Assembly (NCBI RefSeq): GCF_042662225.1
Contig: NZ_JBHSYQ010000003.1
Location: 2,046,001-2,110,000 of the forward strand
Source of the DNA: Nibribacter roseus
GTDB taxonomy: Bacteria; Bacteroidota; Bacteroidia; Cytophagales; Hymenobacteraceae
Length of the DNA stretch: 64,000 bases
Direction: 5' to 3'
This document shows, one piece after another, positions 17,768 through 25,413 of this stretch; the stretch's first letter is position 1, and each line of letters begins with the position of its first letter. The notes below the pieces were generated by a model that had not been told where the DNA came from, did no database searches, and saw nothing but the letters and a program-made list of their open reading frames with translations. The position numbers and the translations under genes were made by a program.

Positions 17768-17788
17768 CATAAAGTAGGCATAAAACAG
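17749..17788. repeat. 40-bp bipartite palindrome, copy 6 (degenerate)
   Basis: Convergent gap. The right arm AAAGTAGGCATAAAACAG is typical; the left arm overlaps the 3' arm of the preceding terminator, so this copy is partly merged with it. Confidence 0.6.
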
Positions 17789-17858
17789 GATTTGTAGCCT
17801 CAGTGAAGAACTAACAACATCCTTCATAAACCTTTACAATCTAGAATAGGCGCACTTT

Positions 17859-18230
17859 CTATTCTTCCTCCCGATTAACAGTGTTCATGTCAAAAGCTGG
17901 TACACAAACTGACCAGTATTCGCATTCTTCCTCAAACGGATTAGAGTAACGGATGCGGGCCCCACCTTTTATCAAAAGCGTCTGGCCTGCTGCCAGTACA
18001 ACCGTTTCGCCATCAATCTCAATTTGTTTCCGGCCACGCAGCACTATGGTTACTTCGTCAAATTCTGGCGTTTGGTGAGGTTCTGACCAATTAGGCGGAG
18101 CCACCATGTAGGCAACGCTAAAAGTCTGGGTTTGGGTACTGGCTAAACCGAAGTGTTCTTCAATTAGCTTGCCGTCGGTGGTGGGTACCACAAAAGGTTT
18201 GTTTTGTAAAATATATTTCTTTTCGCTCAT
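17859..18230 (-). CDS. Cupin-domain protein
   Basis: 123 residues if started at ATG 18230 (MSEKKYILQNKPFVVP); an ATG at 18251 would add seven. Single cupin barrel: WSEPHQTPEFDEVTIVLRGRKQIEIDGETVVLAAGQTLLIKGGARIRYSNP carries the two cupin motifs, with His/Glu metal ligands in the first. EutQ-like small cupins bind a metal and small ligands; no substrate can be assigned. Downstream of the Kazal-inhibitor gene on the same strand with a gap of about 45 bases, possibly co-transcribed. Confidence 0.8.
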   Translation of the reverse strand: MSEKKYILQNKPFVVPTTDGKLIEEHFGLASTQTQTFSVAYMVAPPNWSEPHQTPEFDEVTIVLRGRKQIEIDGETVVLAAGQTLLIKGGARIRYSNPFEEECEYWSVCVPAFDMNTVNREEE

Positions 18231-18275
18231 ATGCATCTGGTGTCGGTACATGCAGTACCATCTTGAGTCTTGAGT

Positions 18276-18515
18276 CTATTTAGCGTCTGGGCATTCACCC
18301 TTGGTGTAAGAGGTTACTCCAGCTTTGTCGGCCATGCAGGCATTACTATAAGTTTTCTGATCGCAGCCACACACGGGGTCGTACTGCATGGTACAAGCGC
18401 CATTGGGGTCAATTTTAGAGGGGTCAACGCAGGCGGTGTCGTCTTGCTGAGTACTCTTGCATGATGCCGCAGTGAGGGCTGTGCCCAAGCAAAGGAGGTA
18501 AAGGTAATTTTTCAT
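18276..18515 (-). CDS. Kazal-type serine protease inhibitor lipoprotein
   Basis: 79 residues. Signal peptide ending LTAASC (lipobox), so membrane-anchored. The mature part has the Kazal pattern C-x(n)-C...YDPVCGCDQKTYSNACMADKAGVTSYTKGEC with six cysteines and the conserved VCG.D..TY.N.C core. Kazal domains block serine proteases; in bacteria such lipoproteins may protect against outside or own secreted proteases. The inhibited protease is unknown. Confidence 0.88.
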   Translation of the reverse strand: MKNYLYLLCLGTALTAASCKSTQQDDTACVDPSKIDPNGACTMQYDPVCGCDQKTYSNACMADKAGVTSYTKGECPDAK

Positions 18516-18755
18516 AGTGCAGTGTTCTTGTAGCGTATACGTTGGTTAGATATGGGGCTGAAGCTGGGTTTAGATCTTTTTCGGATAATTTCTGAAAAGG
18601 AAGCGATAAACACCTAACCTCATCAAAATTAATACGTAAAGGAATTGAATATATATATCTTACAATATTTGCGTTATGCTTCTAAAGAACGCAGGCAATG
18701 CGACAACTTTAAGCTTTGTTCATTCTTAAACTAAAACCCTTAATATTTTAAAACC

Positions 18756-19052
18756 ATGAAAAACGACAACACCAAAATTTTGATTGCCGCTGCCGCAGGA
18801 GCTGCCGCTGGCGTAGTAGCCGGAATTTTAATGGCACCTACCACCGGAAAAGATTCTCGTGATGGCCTATTGAAATTGGCCGGACAAGTGGCCGAAGGCT
18901 TTAACGGACAACTATCTACATATATTGAGAAATTAGGTGGCTTGACTAGCTTGTTGAACGGCGAAGGAAACGATGCAAGTACTACTGCCTCTGTTGGAGC
19001 CGATGCCTCTACCGGTACTACCGCCGACGGTGGAACTGGCGCAGGAGCCTAA
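18756..19052 (+). CDS. YtxH-like membrane protein, copy A
   Basis: 98 residues. The N-terminal Gly/Ala-rich membrane segment ILIAAAAGAAAGVVAGILMAPTTGKDSRDGL is the YtxH hallmark, followed by an amphipathic region and a Thr/Gly/Ala-rich tail. YtxH proteins are small stress-induced membrane proteins of unknown mechanism. A near-match -7 box (AATATTTG, around 18673) lies upstream. A paralogue follows on the same strand. Confidence 0.8.
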   Translation: MKNDNTKILIAAAAGAAAGVVAGILMAPTTGKDSRDGLLKLAGQVAEGFNGQLSTYIEKLGGLTSLLNGEGNDASTTASVGADASTGTTADGGTGAGA

Positions 19053-19120
19053 GGAAAAGCATTGCATTCAGTCCCATAAATTGTGGCAGATAACCTAATA
19101 TATGGTTTCCCGTTAATATG

Positions 19121-19146
19121 GTATATACACTATGTAGTGCATATAC
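19121..19146. promoter_or_regulatory. 26-bp near-perfect palindrome upstream of the second ytxH
   Basis: Arms GTATATACACTA (19121-19132) and TAGTGCATATAC (19135-19146) with a 2-base centre and one mismatched pair. Sits 43 bases before the ATG at 19189. The shape fits a dimeric repressor operator; no T-run follows. Confidence 0.5.
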
Positions 19147-19188
19147 GGTGTATCTGAATGATCTTGTTCCTTTAAAACAAATAAAACG

Positions 19189-19632
19189 ATGAAAGACAAT
19201 AGCGGAAAAATCATCCTGGCTCTTTTGGCCGGTGCTAGTGCCGGAGTAGTGGCAGGTATATTAATGGCCCCTGAAACTGGCGAGGTTTCTCGTGGCAACT
19301 TGAAAAAGTCAGCTTCTAAATTAGGGCAAGACCTGGAGTCTAAACTGCAAGCCAGCATGGAGCAATTACAGGCACTCTCTACAAGCGCAGGTGCACTGTT
19401 GAGCAAACTGCCTGTTGGCGGTAATGCCGGCGGAAGTGCCGATGTGGTTCAAACCGGTTCTAACACTACACCAACTTCGCACTTAGATGGTATACCTAAC
19501 GGCGGGAACGATGGTTCTGCCGATGGAAACACCAAAGGTGGTACCACCGGAAGAGGAAAAGGTAAGAAAGCTGCTTCAAGCGGAAGCGGAGATTCTACCG
19601 GTTCTGGCGGAGGATCTAACGCTAGTGCCTAA
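19189..19632 (+). CDS. YtxH-like membrane protein, copy B
   Basis: 147 residues, paralogous to the preceding gene: IILALLAGASAGVVAGILMAPETGEVSRGNLKKSASKLG is the YtxH segment, then a short helical stretch and a low-complexity Gly/Ser/Ala/Thr tail (about 85-147). The lengths of the tails, not the membrane segments, differ between copies. Followed at once by a candidate structured RNA. Confidence 0.8.
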   Translation: MKDNSGKIILALLAGASAGVVAGILMAPETGEVSRGNLKKSASKLGQDLESKLQASMEQLQALSTSAGALLSKLPVGGNAGGSADVVQTGSNTTPTSHLDGIPNGGNDGSADGNTKGGTTGRGKGKKAASSGSGDSTGSGGGSNASA

Positions 19633-19675
19633 CATCTGACATAAAATCTTTAACCGTTCTGTAACCTTGTGTAGG

Positions 19676-19880
19676 CAGTGCCGTTAAAGAAAGTAAGAAT
19701 GATTGGTTAAATGGTTTATGCGAAACCGATGAAGCTAAGCTAAGCAGAAAGTCGGCGCTGAAACTCGCGAAGAATCGTAAGGGATGCGGTGATGGTTTAG
19801 TCAGCAGAACAACAGTAGCAAATAAGAAATCATTTAATCAATATGGAAAGCCTTCCCAGACGGGGAAGGCTTTCTGCATT
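19676..19880 (+). ncRNA. Candidate structured RNA of about 205 nt, family unknown
   Basis: A 16-bp stem pairs 19702-19717 (ATTGGTTAAATGGTTT) with 19827-19842 (AAATCATTTAATCAAT). Two of the pairs are G-U, a pattern expected of RNA rather than DNA. A second 5-bp helix AAACC/GGTTT lies inside. A -7-like box TAACCTTG (19662-19669) precedes, and a strong terminator (19846-19874) directly follows. No open frame of note. It is not tmRNA, RNase P or 4.5S by the motifs I know. 6S RNA is possible by size only; alternatively it is a structured 3' UTR of the ytxH gene. Confidence 0.5.
19846..19880 (+). terminator. Intrinsic terminator ending the candidate RNA
   Basis: GAAAGCCTTCCC/GGGAAGGCTTTC, 12-bp perfect stem with a 5-base loop and a weak downstream T-rich tail. 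Confidence 0.85.
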
Positions 19881-19932
19881 TATACAGGTTCTGTTTAGGT
19901 TATCTCACTTGAGGAGCAGGGGCTCGCTGTTA

Positions 19933-19971
19933 CGTTTTGAGCTTGTTTTTCTAATAGTAGGCCTAAAACAG
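19933..19971. repeat. 40-bp bipartite palindrome, copy 7
   Basis: Convergent gap beside lysS. Left arm CGTTTTGAGCTTGTTTTTC, right arm TAGTAGGCCTAAAACAG; shares its last bases with the lysS terminator. Confidence 0.75.
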
Positions 19972-20003
19972 AAGCGGCTGCCTTCTTGGCAGCCGCTTCT
20001 GTT
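19967..20003. terminator. Intrinsic terminator after lysS
   Basis: 15-bp perfect stem ACAGAAGCGGCTGCC/GGCAGCCGCTTCTGT with a TTCTT loop and U-runs on both strands. Confidence 0.9.
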
Positions 20004-20038
20004 TTCAAGCTGACGTACTTTAGGAGCACATCAGCACA

Positions 20039-21559
20039 TTAGTTATTCTCTGGCTTCATCTGTGGGAAGAACAGTACTTCCTGTATAGACGGTGAGTTGG
20101 TCATGATCATGCTCAACCGATCAATACCTATGCCCAGACCAGCCGTTGGCGGCATACCATATTCCAAAGCACGAAGGAAGTCTTCATCCAGCACCATGGC
20201 TTCAGTGTCGCCGCGTTTTCCTAACTCCAACTGCTCTTCAAAACGGGCGCGCTGGTCAATAGGGTCATTCAACTCAGAGAAGGCGTTGCAGATCTCTTTA
20301 CCGTTACAGATTGCCTCAAAACGCTCAACCAAACCTTCTTTGCTGCGGTGTTTCTTTGCCAGCGGGCTCATCTCTACCGGATAGTCTGTGATGAAGGTTG
20401 GTTGGATCAATTTCCCCTCACACATCTCGCCGAAGATTTCATCAATGATTTTGCCTTTGCCGATGTTCGGATCAAGCTTGATGCCTAGGCCGGCAGCAGT
20501 TTCGCGCAACTGCGGCTCGTCCATTTCAGAGATATCAATCTTGGTGAAGTGCTCAATGGCTTCAAACATGGTGAAACGTTTCCAAGGGCGGGCGAAGTTG
20601 ATTTTGTTTTCCCCTACCTGCACCTCAGTTGTTCCGTGAAGCGCTAAGGCTACCTTCTCTACCATCTCTTCCACCAGATCCATCATCCAATAGTAGTCTT
20701 TGTAGGCTACATAAAGCTCCACCTGCGTGAATTCTGGATTGTGGAAACGACTCATGCCTTCGTTCCGGAAATCTTTGGAGAACTCGTACACACCGTCAAA
20801 CCCACCCACTATCAAGCGCTTCAGGTACAGCTCATTGGCAATACGCAGGTACAGCGTCATATCAAGGGTGTTGTGGTGCGTTTTGAACGGACGGGCAGCA
20901 GCACCGCCGTACAACGGCTGAAGAATAGGGGTTTCCACCTCTAAGTATCCGCGTTCGTTCAGGTAATCACGCATGGTGTTCACCAGTTTGGTGCGCTTAA
21001 TGAAAGTCTCACGCACCTCAGGGTTTACCACCAAGTCCACGTAACGCTGACGGTAACGCAGTTCTGGATCGGTGAAGGCATCATATACGTGCTCTACGCC
21101 ATTCTCGTCAACCTCACGCTTTACAATAGGTAATGGCTTCAATGACTTAGTGAGCAGTTTCAGTTCCGTCACGTGCACTGAGGTTTCGCCTACCTGTGTT
21201 TTGAACACATAGCCCTTTACACCAATAAAGTCACCAATGTCCAGCATCTTCTTGAACACGGTGTTGTACAGGTCTTTGTTTTCGCCCGGGGCGATGTCAT
21301 CACGAGATACGTAAATCTGGATGCGGCCTGAGCTATCCATAAGCTCGGCAAACGAGGCCTTGCCCATGACGCGGCGGCTCATTAAGCGGCCCGCCAGGCT
21401 TACCTCTTGGTAATTATTCTGCTCTGGGTCGTAGTTGTCCTTTATTTCTTTGGCCGTGGCAGTCACGTCAAAAAGTTCGGAAGGGTAGGGGTTAATGCCC
21501 ATCTTCTGTAGCTCTTCGCGCTCATGGCGCCGGCGCAGTTCCTGTTCGCTTAATTGCAT
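20039..21559 (-). CDS. lysS: Lysyl-tRNA synthetase (class II)
   Basis: 506 residues. N-terminal OB-fold anticodon-binding domain (about 55-165), then the class II catalytic core: motif 2 FRNEGMSRFHNPEFTQVE and motif 3 GLGIGIDRLSM near the C-terminus. It charges tRNA-Lys. The start MQLSEQELRRRHEREEL fits the family. Monocistronic, with a terminator on one side and a palindrome-containing divergent gap on the other. Confidence 0.98.
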   Translation of the reverse strand: MQLSEQELRRRHEREELQKMGINPYPSELFDVTATAKEIKDNYDPEQNNYQEVSLAGRLMSRRVMGKASFAELMDSSGRIQIYVSRDDIAPGENKDLYNTVFKKMLDIGDFIGVKGYVFKTQVGETSVHVTELKLLTKSLKPLPIVKREVDENGVEHVYDAFTDPELRYRQRYVDLVVNPEVRETFIKRTKLVNTMRDYLNERGYLEVETPILQPLYGGAAARPFKTHHNTLDMTLYLRIANELYLKRLIVGGFDGVYEFSKDFRNEGMSRFHNPEFTQVELYVAYKDYYWMMDLVEEMVEKVALALHGTTEVQVGENKINFARPWKRFTMFEAIEHFTKIDISEMDEPQLRETAAGLGIKLDPNIGKGKIIDEIFGEMCEGKLIQPTFITDYPVEMSPLAKKHRSKEGLVERFEAICNGKEICNAFSELNDPIDQRARFEEQLELGKRGDTEAMVLDEDFLRALEYGMPPTAGLGIGIDRLSMIMTNSPSIQEVLFFPQMKPENN

Positions 21560-21709
21560 GGAAACGTCTTGTTCAGTGGATTCTAAAAATCAAACCGCAA
21601 ATTTCGGAAATAATTCGCAGACATGAAGAGGTTTAGGCAGTTTTCGTTTCTTTCAAACATACTCTATTGCCAACAGCAGGTTTTTCAGTTTAAAGCTAAC
21701 CCTACAGCA

Positions 21710-21749
21710 GTGTTTTAGGCCTCTTTTTGGAAAATTAGGTCTAAAACAC
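21710..21749. repeat. 40-bp bipartite palindrome, copy 8
   Basis: Divergent gap between lysS (-) and an unknown gene (+), so it cannot be a terminator for either. GTGTTTTAGGCCTCTTTTT with AAAATTAGGTCTAAAACAC; outer 7 bp perfect. Confidence 0.85.
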
Positions 21750-21852
21750 TTCTTCAACTTCAGAAAGTAAAGCAGGGTAACAGATGCCTTTTGCCACCAA
21801 ACCGACCACAAGCGTGAAAACTACGTTTAAGACAGGACTAATTTTCTGAACT

Positions 21853-22320
21853 ATGAAATGTGAATTAAGTTTGATATTTGAAGAAAACGACGGCACTCTA
21901 CGCTGGTTGTTCAATATACTTATCTATGCCCACCAAATAAGTGACCCTCAGGTACGTAAAGCTTTGCAGCCTACCTTAAAAGAATTTCTGCACAAAAGAA
22001 GCTACCAGGAGGTGATCAGATTGGCCGAAACAGATATAGACGAGGGTGATTTTGTACGGGACTACATCAACCAGGATCTTCTCAAGTTCAATGCGGGGCA
22101 GGTACGGATGACCGGCGAAAAAATAAAAGCGATGTGTTTTACTATTGCCCAGGCTGGGCAAATGGAAGCCGCCGCCGACCCAGATTCTGTAGCACCTGAA
22201 GTGATGAATCTTTTCAGAGATCATGAATTGAAGCTAAACCAAATTAAACAATGTGCCATAGAGGCCTTGAAAGAGGCCGGAGCCAAAGGTGTTTCTATTG
22301 AGCGCTTCAGTTATGAATAG
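21853..22320 (+). CDS. Protein of unknown function, 155 residues
   Basis: I do not recognise it. Soluble, no signal peptide, predicted mainly helical: N-terminal MKCELSLIFEENDGTLRWLFNILIYAHQISDPQVRKAL, acidic middle (ETDIDEGDFVRDYINQDLL), and C-terminal EALKEAGAKGVSIERFSYE. Good codon structure and the clean palindrome-bearing gaps on both sides support a real gene. Monocistronic; convergent with another unknown gene. Confidence 0.65.
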   Translation: MKCELSLIFEENDGTLRWLFNILIYAHQISDPQVRKALQPTLKEFLHKRSYQEVIRLAETDIDEGDFVRDYINQDLLKFNAGQVRMTGEKIKAMCFTIAQAGQMEAAADPDSVAPEVMNLFRDHELKLNQIKQCAIEALKEAGAKGVSIERFSYE

Positions 22321-22366
22321 CTTAGAAATTTGAAGATGGTGGTGAGGAATTGTTGGGAGGATAAAA

Positions 22367-22405
22367 CGTTTTCGGCCTGTTTTTAGAAAAACAGGCCGAA
22401 AACAG
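22367..22405. repeat. 40-bp bipartite palindrome, copy 9 (best-paired)
   Basis: Convergent gap. GTTTTCGGCCTGTTTTT pairs perfectly with AAAAACAGGCCGAAAAC over 17 bp with a 2-base loop. Confidence 0.9.
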
Positions 22406-22437
22406 CAATCTTAAAATTTACTCCCGCACTCATAGCA

Positions 22438-23475
22438 TTAAGCAGCTGCAGACAATTGCATGGTAGAGCCTCCTTCTAAAAAGAGTGGTTCTACCTGTTT
22501 GTGCAGCCTTGCCTCTACAAAGCTGTGCTTTAAGTGTTCTGGCAGCTCTTTTACCAGCTGCTGATACTGTTCTATGCCCATGGCCTTTGCCACATAACTT
22601 TCATGTATACCATTTAAGTAGCTGACAATAGACAGCAGCGACTCATGAAATAGCTTAAAATCTATCTCTGCCTCAACAAAACGGTCTATTTCTTTTTGGG
22701 TTGAGGAGATTCGTAAGCGACTCAGCAAGTCGAAAAGAGTAGTGTAACCCATGCGCCAGGTAATCTGTTGCCAATGCTGCGCCGACCATTTCTCCAGAAT
22801 TTCACCGGTTTTGTTGCTCCTAATAGCGGTTGCCGGGTTACTCTGTACCTGTTGCCGTATAGTAGTGGCTGCTAGTTTTCTGGTAGTGCGTAAAAACTGC
22901 CCCACCTGTGCCTGTGCCTCTATTTCTTTACCGGCAATCTGTAGGCCTGGCTTATAGCCAGCCAGTGGCAACCGGTGAATACTGAAGTCACCGTAGGGGC
23001 CGGCAGCGTAAAAGCCAATAGCTCTAGGGTAGGCGTTTTTCACCACTAATCTTCCAGCTTCCCTTCTAATGGCAGCCTCTTGGTTTGTTTTAATGCCCAA
23101 GGTGAACAAAAAAGCCTGCAAACCAGCAAACACCGCATAATAAGCCTGCGGGAATGTCCAGTGTAACGCATTCCGCAGGTAAGTGTCATCGCCTAACTCT
23201 GCCGTAGCTCTTAGAGCATATTCAGTGCTCCAGGAGTTGTGCAGAATTTTGGTTAGGCTTCTTAAGTCCTGTTCTGTTAATTCAGCAGAATGCTGCCGGA
23301 AAAACACTTGATGGCCTAAGCCTGCCTCGTCTGCACTATGGTTTATATGGTAGTTGATGGCAAAAAAGTAGTTCAGGAACACCTGCGCCGGAATAGATTT
23401 CCGCCACGCCGAATCCTGTTGTTTTTGCTCTTCCTGAAAGAGCGGAATTACATTTTCTTCGTGTACCTTCTTCAT
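22438..23475 (-). CDS. Protein of unknown function, about 345 residues
   Basis: Not recognised. From ATG 23475 (MKKVHEENVIPLF); ATGs at 23511 and 23541 would extend it, but the added residues look like leader sequence. Soluble and helical. Notable segments: NYFFAINYHINHSADEAGLGHQ, LHWTFPQAYYAVFAGLQAFLFTLGI (hydrophobic helix, possibly a HEPN-like bundle), and an even spread of Gln/His. No catalytic motif I can name. Followed by an AT-rich gap on its 5' side. Confidence 0.6.
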   Translation of the reverse strand: MKKVHEENVIPLFQEEQKQQDSAWRKSIPAQVFLNYFFAINYHINHSADEAGLGHQVFFRQHSAELTEQDLRSLTKILHNSWSTEYALRATAELGDDTYLRNALHWTFPQAYYAVFAGLQAFLFTLGIKTNQEAAIRREAGRLVVKNAYPRAIGFYAAGPYGDFSIHRLPLAGYKPGLQIAGKEIEAQAQVGQFLRTTRKLAATTIRQQVQSNPATAIRSNKTGEILEKWSAQHWQQITWRMGYTTLFDLLSRLRISSTQKEIDRFVEAEIDFKLFHESLLSIVSYLNGIHESYVAKAMGIEQYQQLVKELPEHLKHSFVEARLHKQVEPLFLEGGSTMQLSAAA

Positions 23476-23881
23476 GTTTAGAAAACACTTTTGAAGGAGG
23501 TAAAGTTGCATGATTAGCAGTAATGCTTTGTTTTTATGCATTGATTTACAGATTGTTATGAATTTTTTTATTAGCTTTCAAAGAGAGAAGTCAATGAAAA
23601 AGAGAAGGGTATTGGTTGTAATATCTGCTTTGAAGCTAGAGATTTTGTATATAAACCTAATGCTTAATATACTGATGCCTATGTTGAATGTGCAAAGGCA
23701 AGTACCTCTCTGCAGGCGCTGCGGCAGTAAGATGTTTGGTCAAACTTATGGTAGTGGTTATAAAATTATGTGGTAATTATTAGGTGAAGCAACTGAAATA
23801 AATATATTTGCCTATAGTTAAAGCGTTCTTTTTCAGTATTTTTTATACAAATGTGTTTTAATTAACCCCTTACTTTATTCT
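23476..23881. other. AT-rich gap before the type IX cargo cluster
   Basis: About 400 bases, very A/T-rich. Apart from the -7 box at 23803-23810 I see no structured element; short open frames here lack coding character. Confidence 0.5.
23803..23810 (+). promoter_or_regulatory. -7 box for the first type IX cargo gene
   Basis: TATATTTG, an exact TAnnTTTG match, about 72 bases before the ATG. Confidence 0.5.
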
Positions 23882-24952
23882 ATGATGAAACCCTTACAAA
23901 CATTGAAATTACTTTTAGTTACAGGTCTTGGCTTAGTGAGTTTAGAGGCTTCTGCCCAAACTTTTTACGAGCCTTTTACTGGACCTGGTACCTTAGCTGG
24001 CTATAACGGATGGATAACCGCCCTTGGCACGCCTGATGAAACAATGAAGCAAAGTGGTAGCCTGTCCTACTCAGGTTTGAAAACTTCACAGGGTGATAAA
24101 GTAGTGCTGAGATCTACTAACTCAGAATATCTAAACCGTTTGTTTGATACGCCCGTTACCTCGGGTACCCTTTATGGTTCAGCCTTAGTAAGAGTATTAG
24201 ATACCGACGGCTTGTTAGATAACGGCACCATAGGCAACTACTTCATGCATTTTGTGAGAGCCGCAGGATCTACTCCTTATCAGGCCCGGGTATATGTAAG
24301 AGCCGGTAGTGCACCAAACACATTCAACATTGGTATCTTGAATAACACTAATGCCGGAGGCCCAACCACTCCAGTATCTGGCACAGAAATGTTTGGTACC
24401 AGCCCTATAGACTTTACCATTGGAGAAACATACCTCATTGTGTTCCGGCATGATATGACCTCTAACTCTTCCAGCATCTGGGTGAATCCAACCCTTGGTG
24501 GAACGGAAGAGCCGGAGCCAATGTACACTGCTACTGCTGGTGCCCCTACTACTGCGTTGGCGGGTATTGCTTTCCGGCAACTTAATTCAGCCGGAAGAGG
24601 TACTGGCAACATAGAAGTAGATGAGATAAGAATTGGACCTTCTTTTGATGCCGTTACCCCAACTGAGCCATTAGGAGTAAAAGAGTTTGCAGCAGGTACC
24701 ATAAGTCTGTATCCTAACCCTACCCAAGGGGCGGTTCAGCTTAAATTGCCTGCTAGTTTAGCGGCTAATAACAACATTGACCTGAGTGTTTACAGCATGA
24801 GCGGAGAAGTGATTTTAAATGCCACTGGTTCTGAGAATGCAATGAACTTACAGTTAGCTGAAAAATTAAATGCAGCGGCAGCTGGGGTTTATGTAGTAAG
24901 AATCAATTGCGCCGGCCAAAGCTTTCAGACGAAAATGGTGAAAACCAACTAA
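23882..24952 (+). CDS. Secreted protein with type IX C-terminal sorting domain, cargo 1
   Basis: 356 residues. Signal peptide (LLLVTGLGLVSLEASAQ), a beta-rich central region of about 240 residues (FYEPFTGPGTLAGYNGW...EVDEIRIGPSF) with a laminin-G/concanavalin-like look, and a C-terminal sorting domain starting LYPNPTQGAVQLKLP and ending in AAGVYVVRINCAGQSFQTKMVKTN. Such proteins cross the outer membrane through the type IX system and are cleaved or anchored. Function of the central domain unknown. First of three adjacent cargo genes with similar sorting domains. Confidence 0.85.
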   Translation: MMKPLQTLKLLLVTGLGLVSLEASAQTFYEPFTGPGTLAGYNGWITALGTPDETMKQSGSLSYSGLKTSQGDKVVLRSTNSEYLNRLFDTPVTSGTLYGSALVRVLDTDGLLDNGTIGNYFMHFVRAAGSTPYQARVYVRAGSAPNTFNIGILNNTNAGGPTTPVSGTEMFGTSPIDFTIGETYLIVFRHDMTSNSSSIWVNPTLGGTEEPEPMYTATAGAPTTALAGIAFRQLNSAGRGTGNIEVDEIRIGPSFDAVTPTEPLGVKEFAAGTISLYPNPTQGAVQLKLPASLAANNNIDLSVYSMSGEVILNATGSENAMNLQLAEKLNAAAAGVYVVRINCAGQSFQTKMVKTN

Positions 24953-24978
24953 AAAATTTTGTTAATTGGCAAGGTTAG

Positions 24979-25018
24979 AAGCAAGTCTACAGAGTATACC
25001 TGAAGACTTGCTTTTTTT
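24979..25018 (+). terminator. Intrinsic terminator after cargo 1
   Basis: AAGCAAGTCT/AGACTTGCTT stem, 15-base loop, then a run of seven T. Confidence 0.88.
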
Positions 25019-25316
25019 ATGACAGGTTTTGTCAGTCAAATTCCCTGATGTTACAAATCTAATCGTCAGAGGCAAGGGTTAATTTCTTCATTGTTGCCGA
25101 AGATTTTACACGTAATACTGCCTTGCTTTTCTCTCCTTTGCTCTTGTAAGAATCAGAAGAACTGAACGCATTGTAAGAAATACAATGGTAAGGCTGTCTT
25201 GTTATGATCTTCTCATAAAAAAGCATTGAAATACTGTGTGTTTTACAAGAATAGCTATAAGCAAAATTTTTACATAAAATTAACTTATGGCTAATGGTAA
25301 GAACGGGTGTTATACT

Positions 25317-25324
25317 TACTTTTG
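25317..25324 (+). promoter_or_regulatory. -7 box for cargo 2
   Basis: TACTTTTG, exact TAnnTTTG match, 89 bases upstream of the ATG, giving a long 5' leader. Confidence 0.5.
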
Positions 25325-25413
25325 CCTATCTGTATTAGTGCGAACGGTTGTCAGTAAGCTTATTGCCTCAATACATATAAAGCTCTTGAACATTTACTTA
25401 AATACTTATTTTT

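Larger units (their letters stand above)
24953..25413. other. Gap between cargo genes 1 and 2
   Basis: 461 bases: terminator at 24979-25018, then AT-rich sequence, and an exact -7 box at 25317-25324. Nothing else seen. Confidence 0.5.

Noticed and set aside
18575..18610. Possible 25th palindrome copy upstream of ytxH
   Set aside because: Only loose TTTTTCGG.../...CGATAAAC similarity; arms do not pair well enough.
19676..19880. Assignment of the candidate RNA to 6S, tmRNA, RNase P or SRP RNA
   Set aside because: No diagnostic motifs of these RNAs recognised; only the length is compatible with 6S.
23510..23776. 88-residue open frame in the AT-rich gap
   Set aside because: Composition-driven frame without coding character; overlaps the 5' end of the minus-strand unknown gene.
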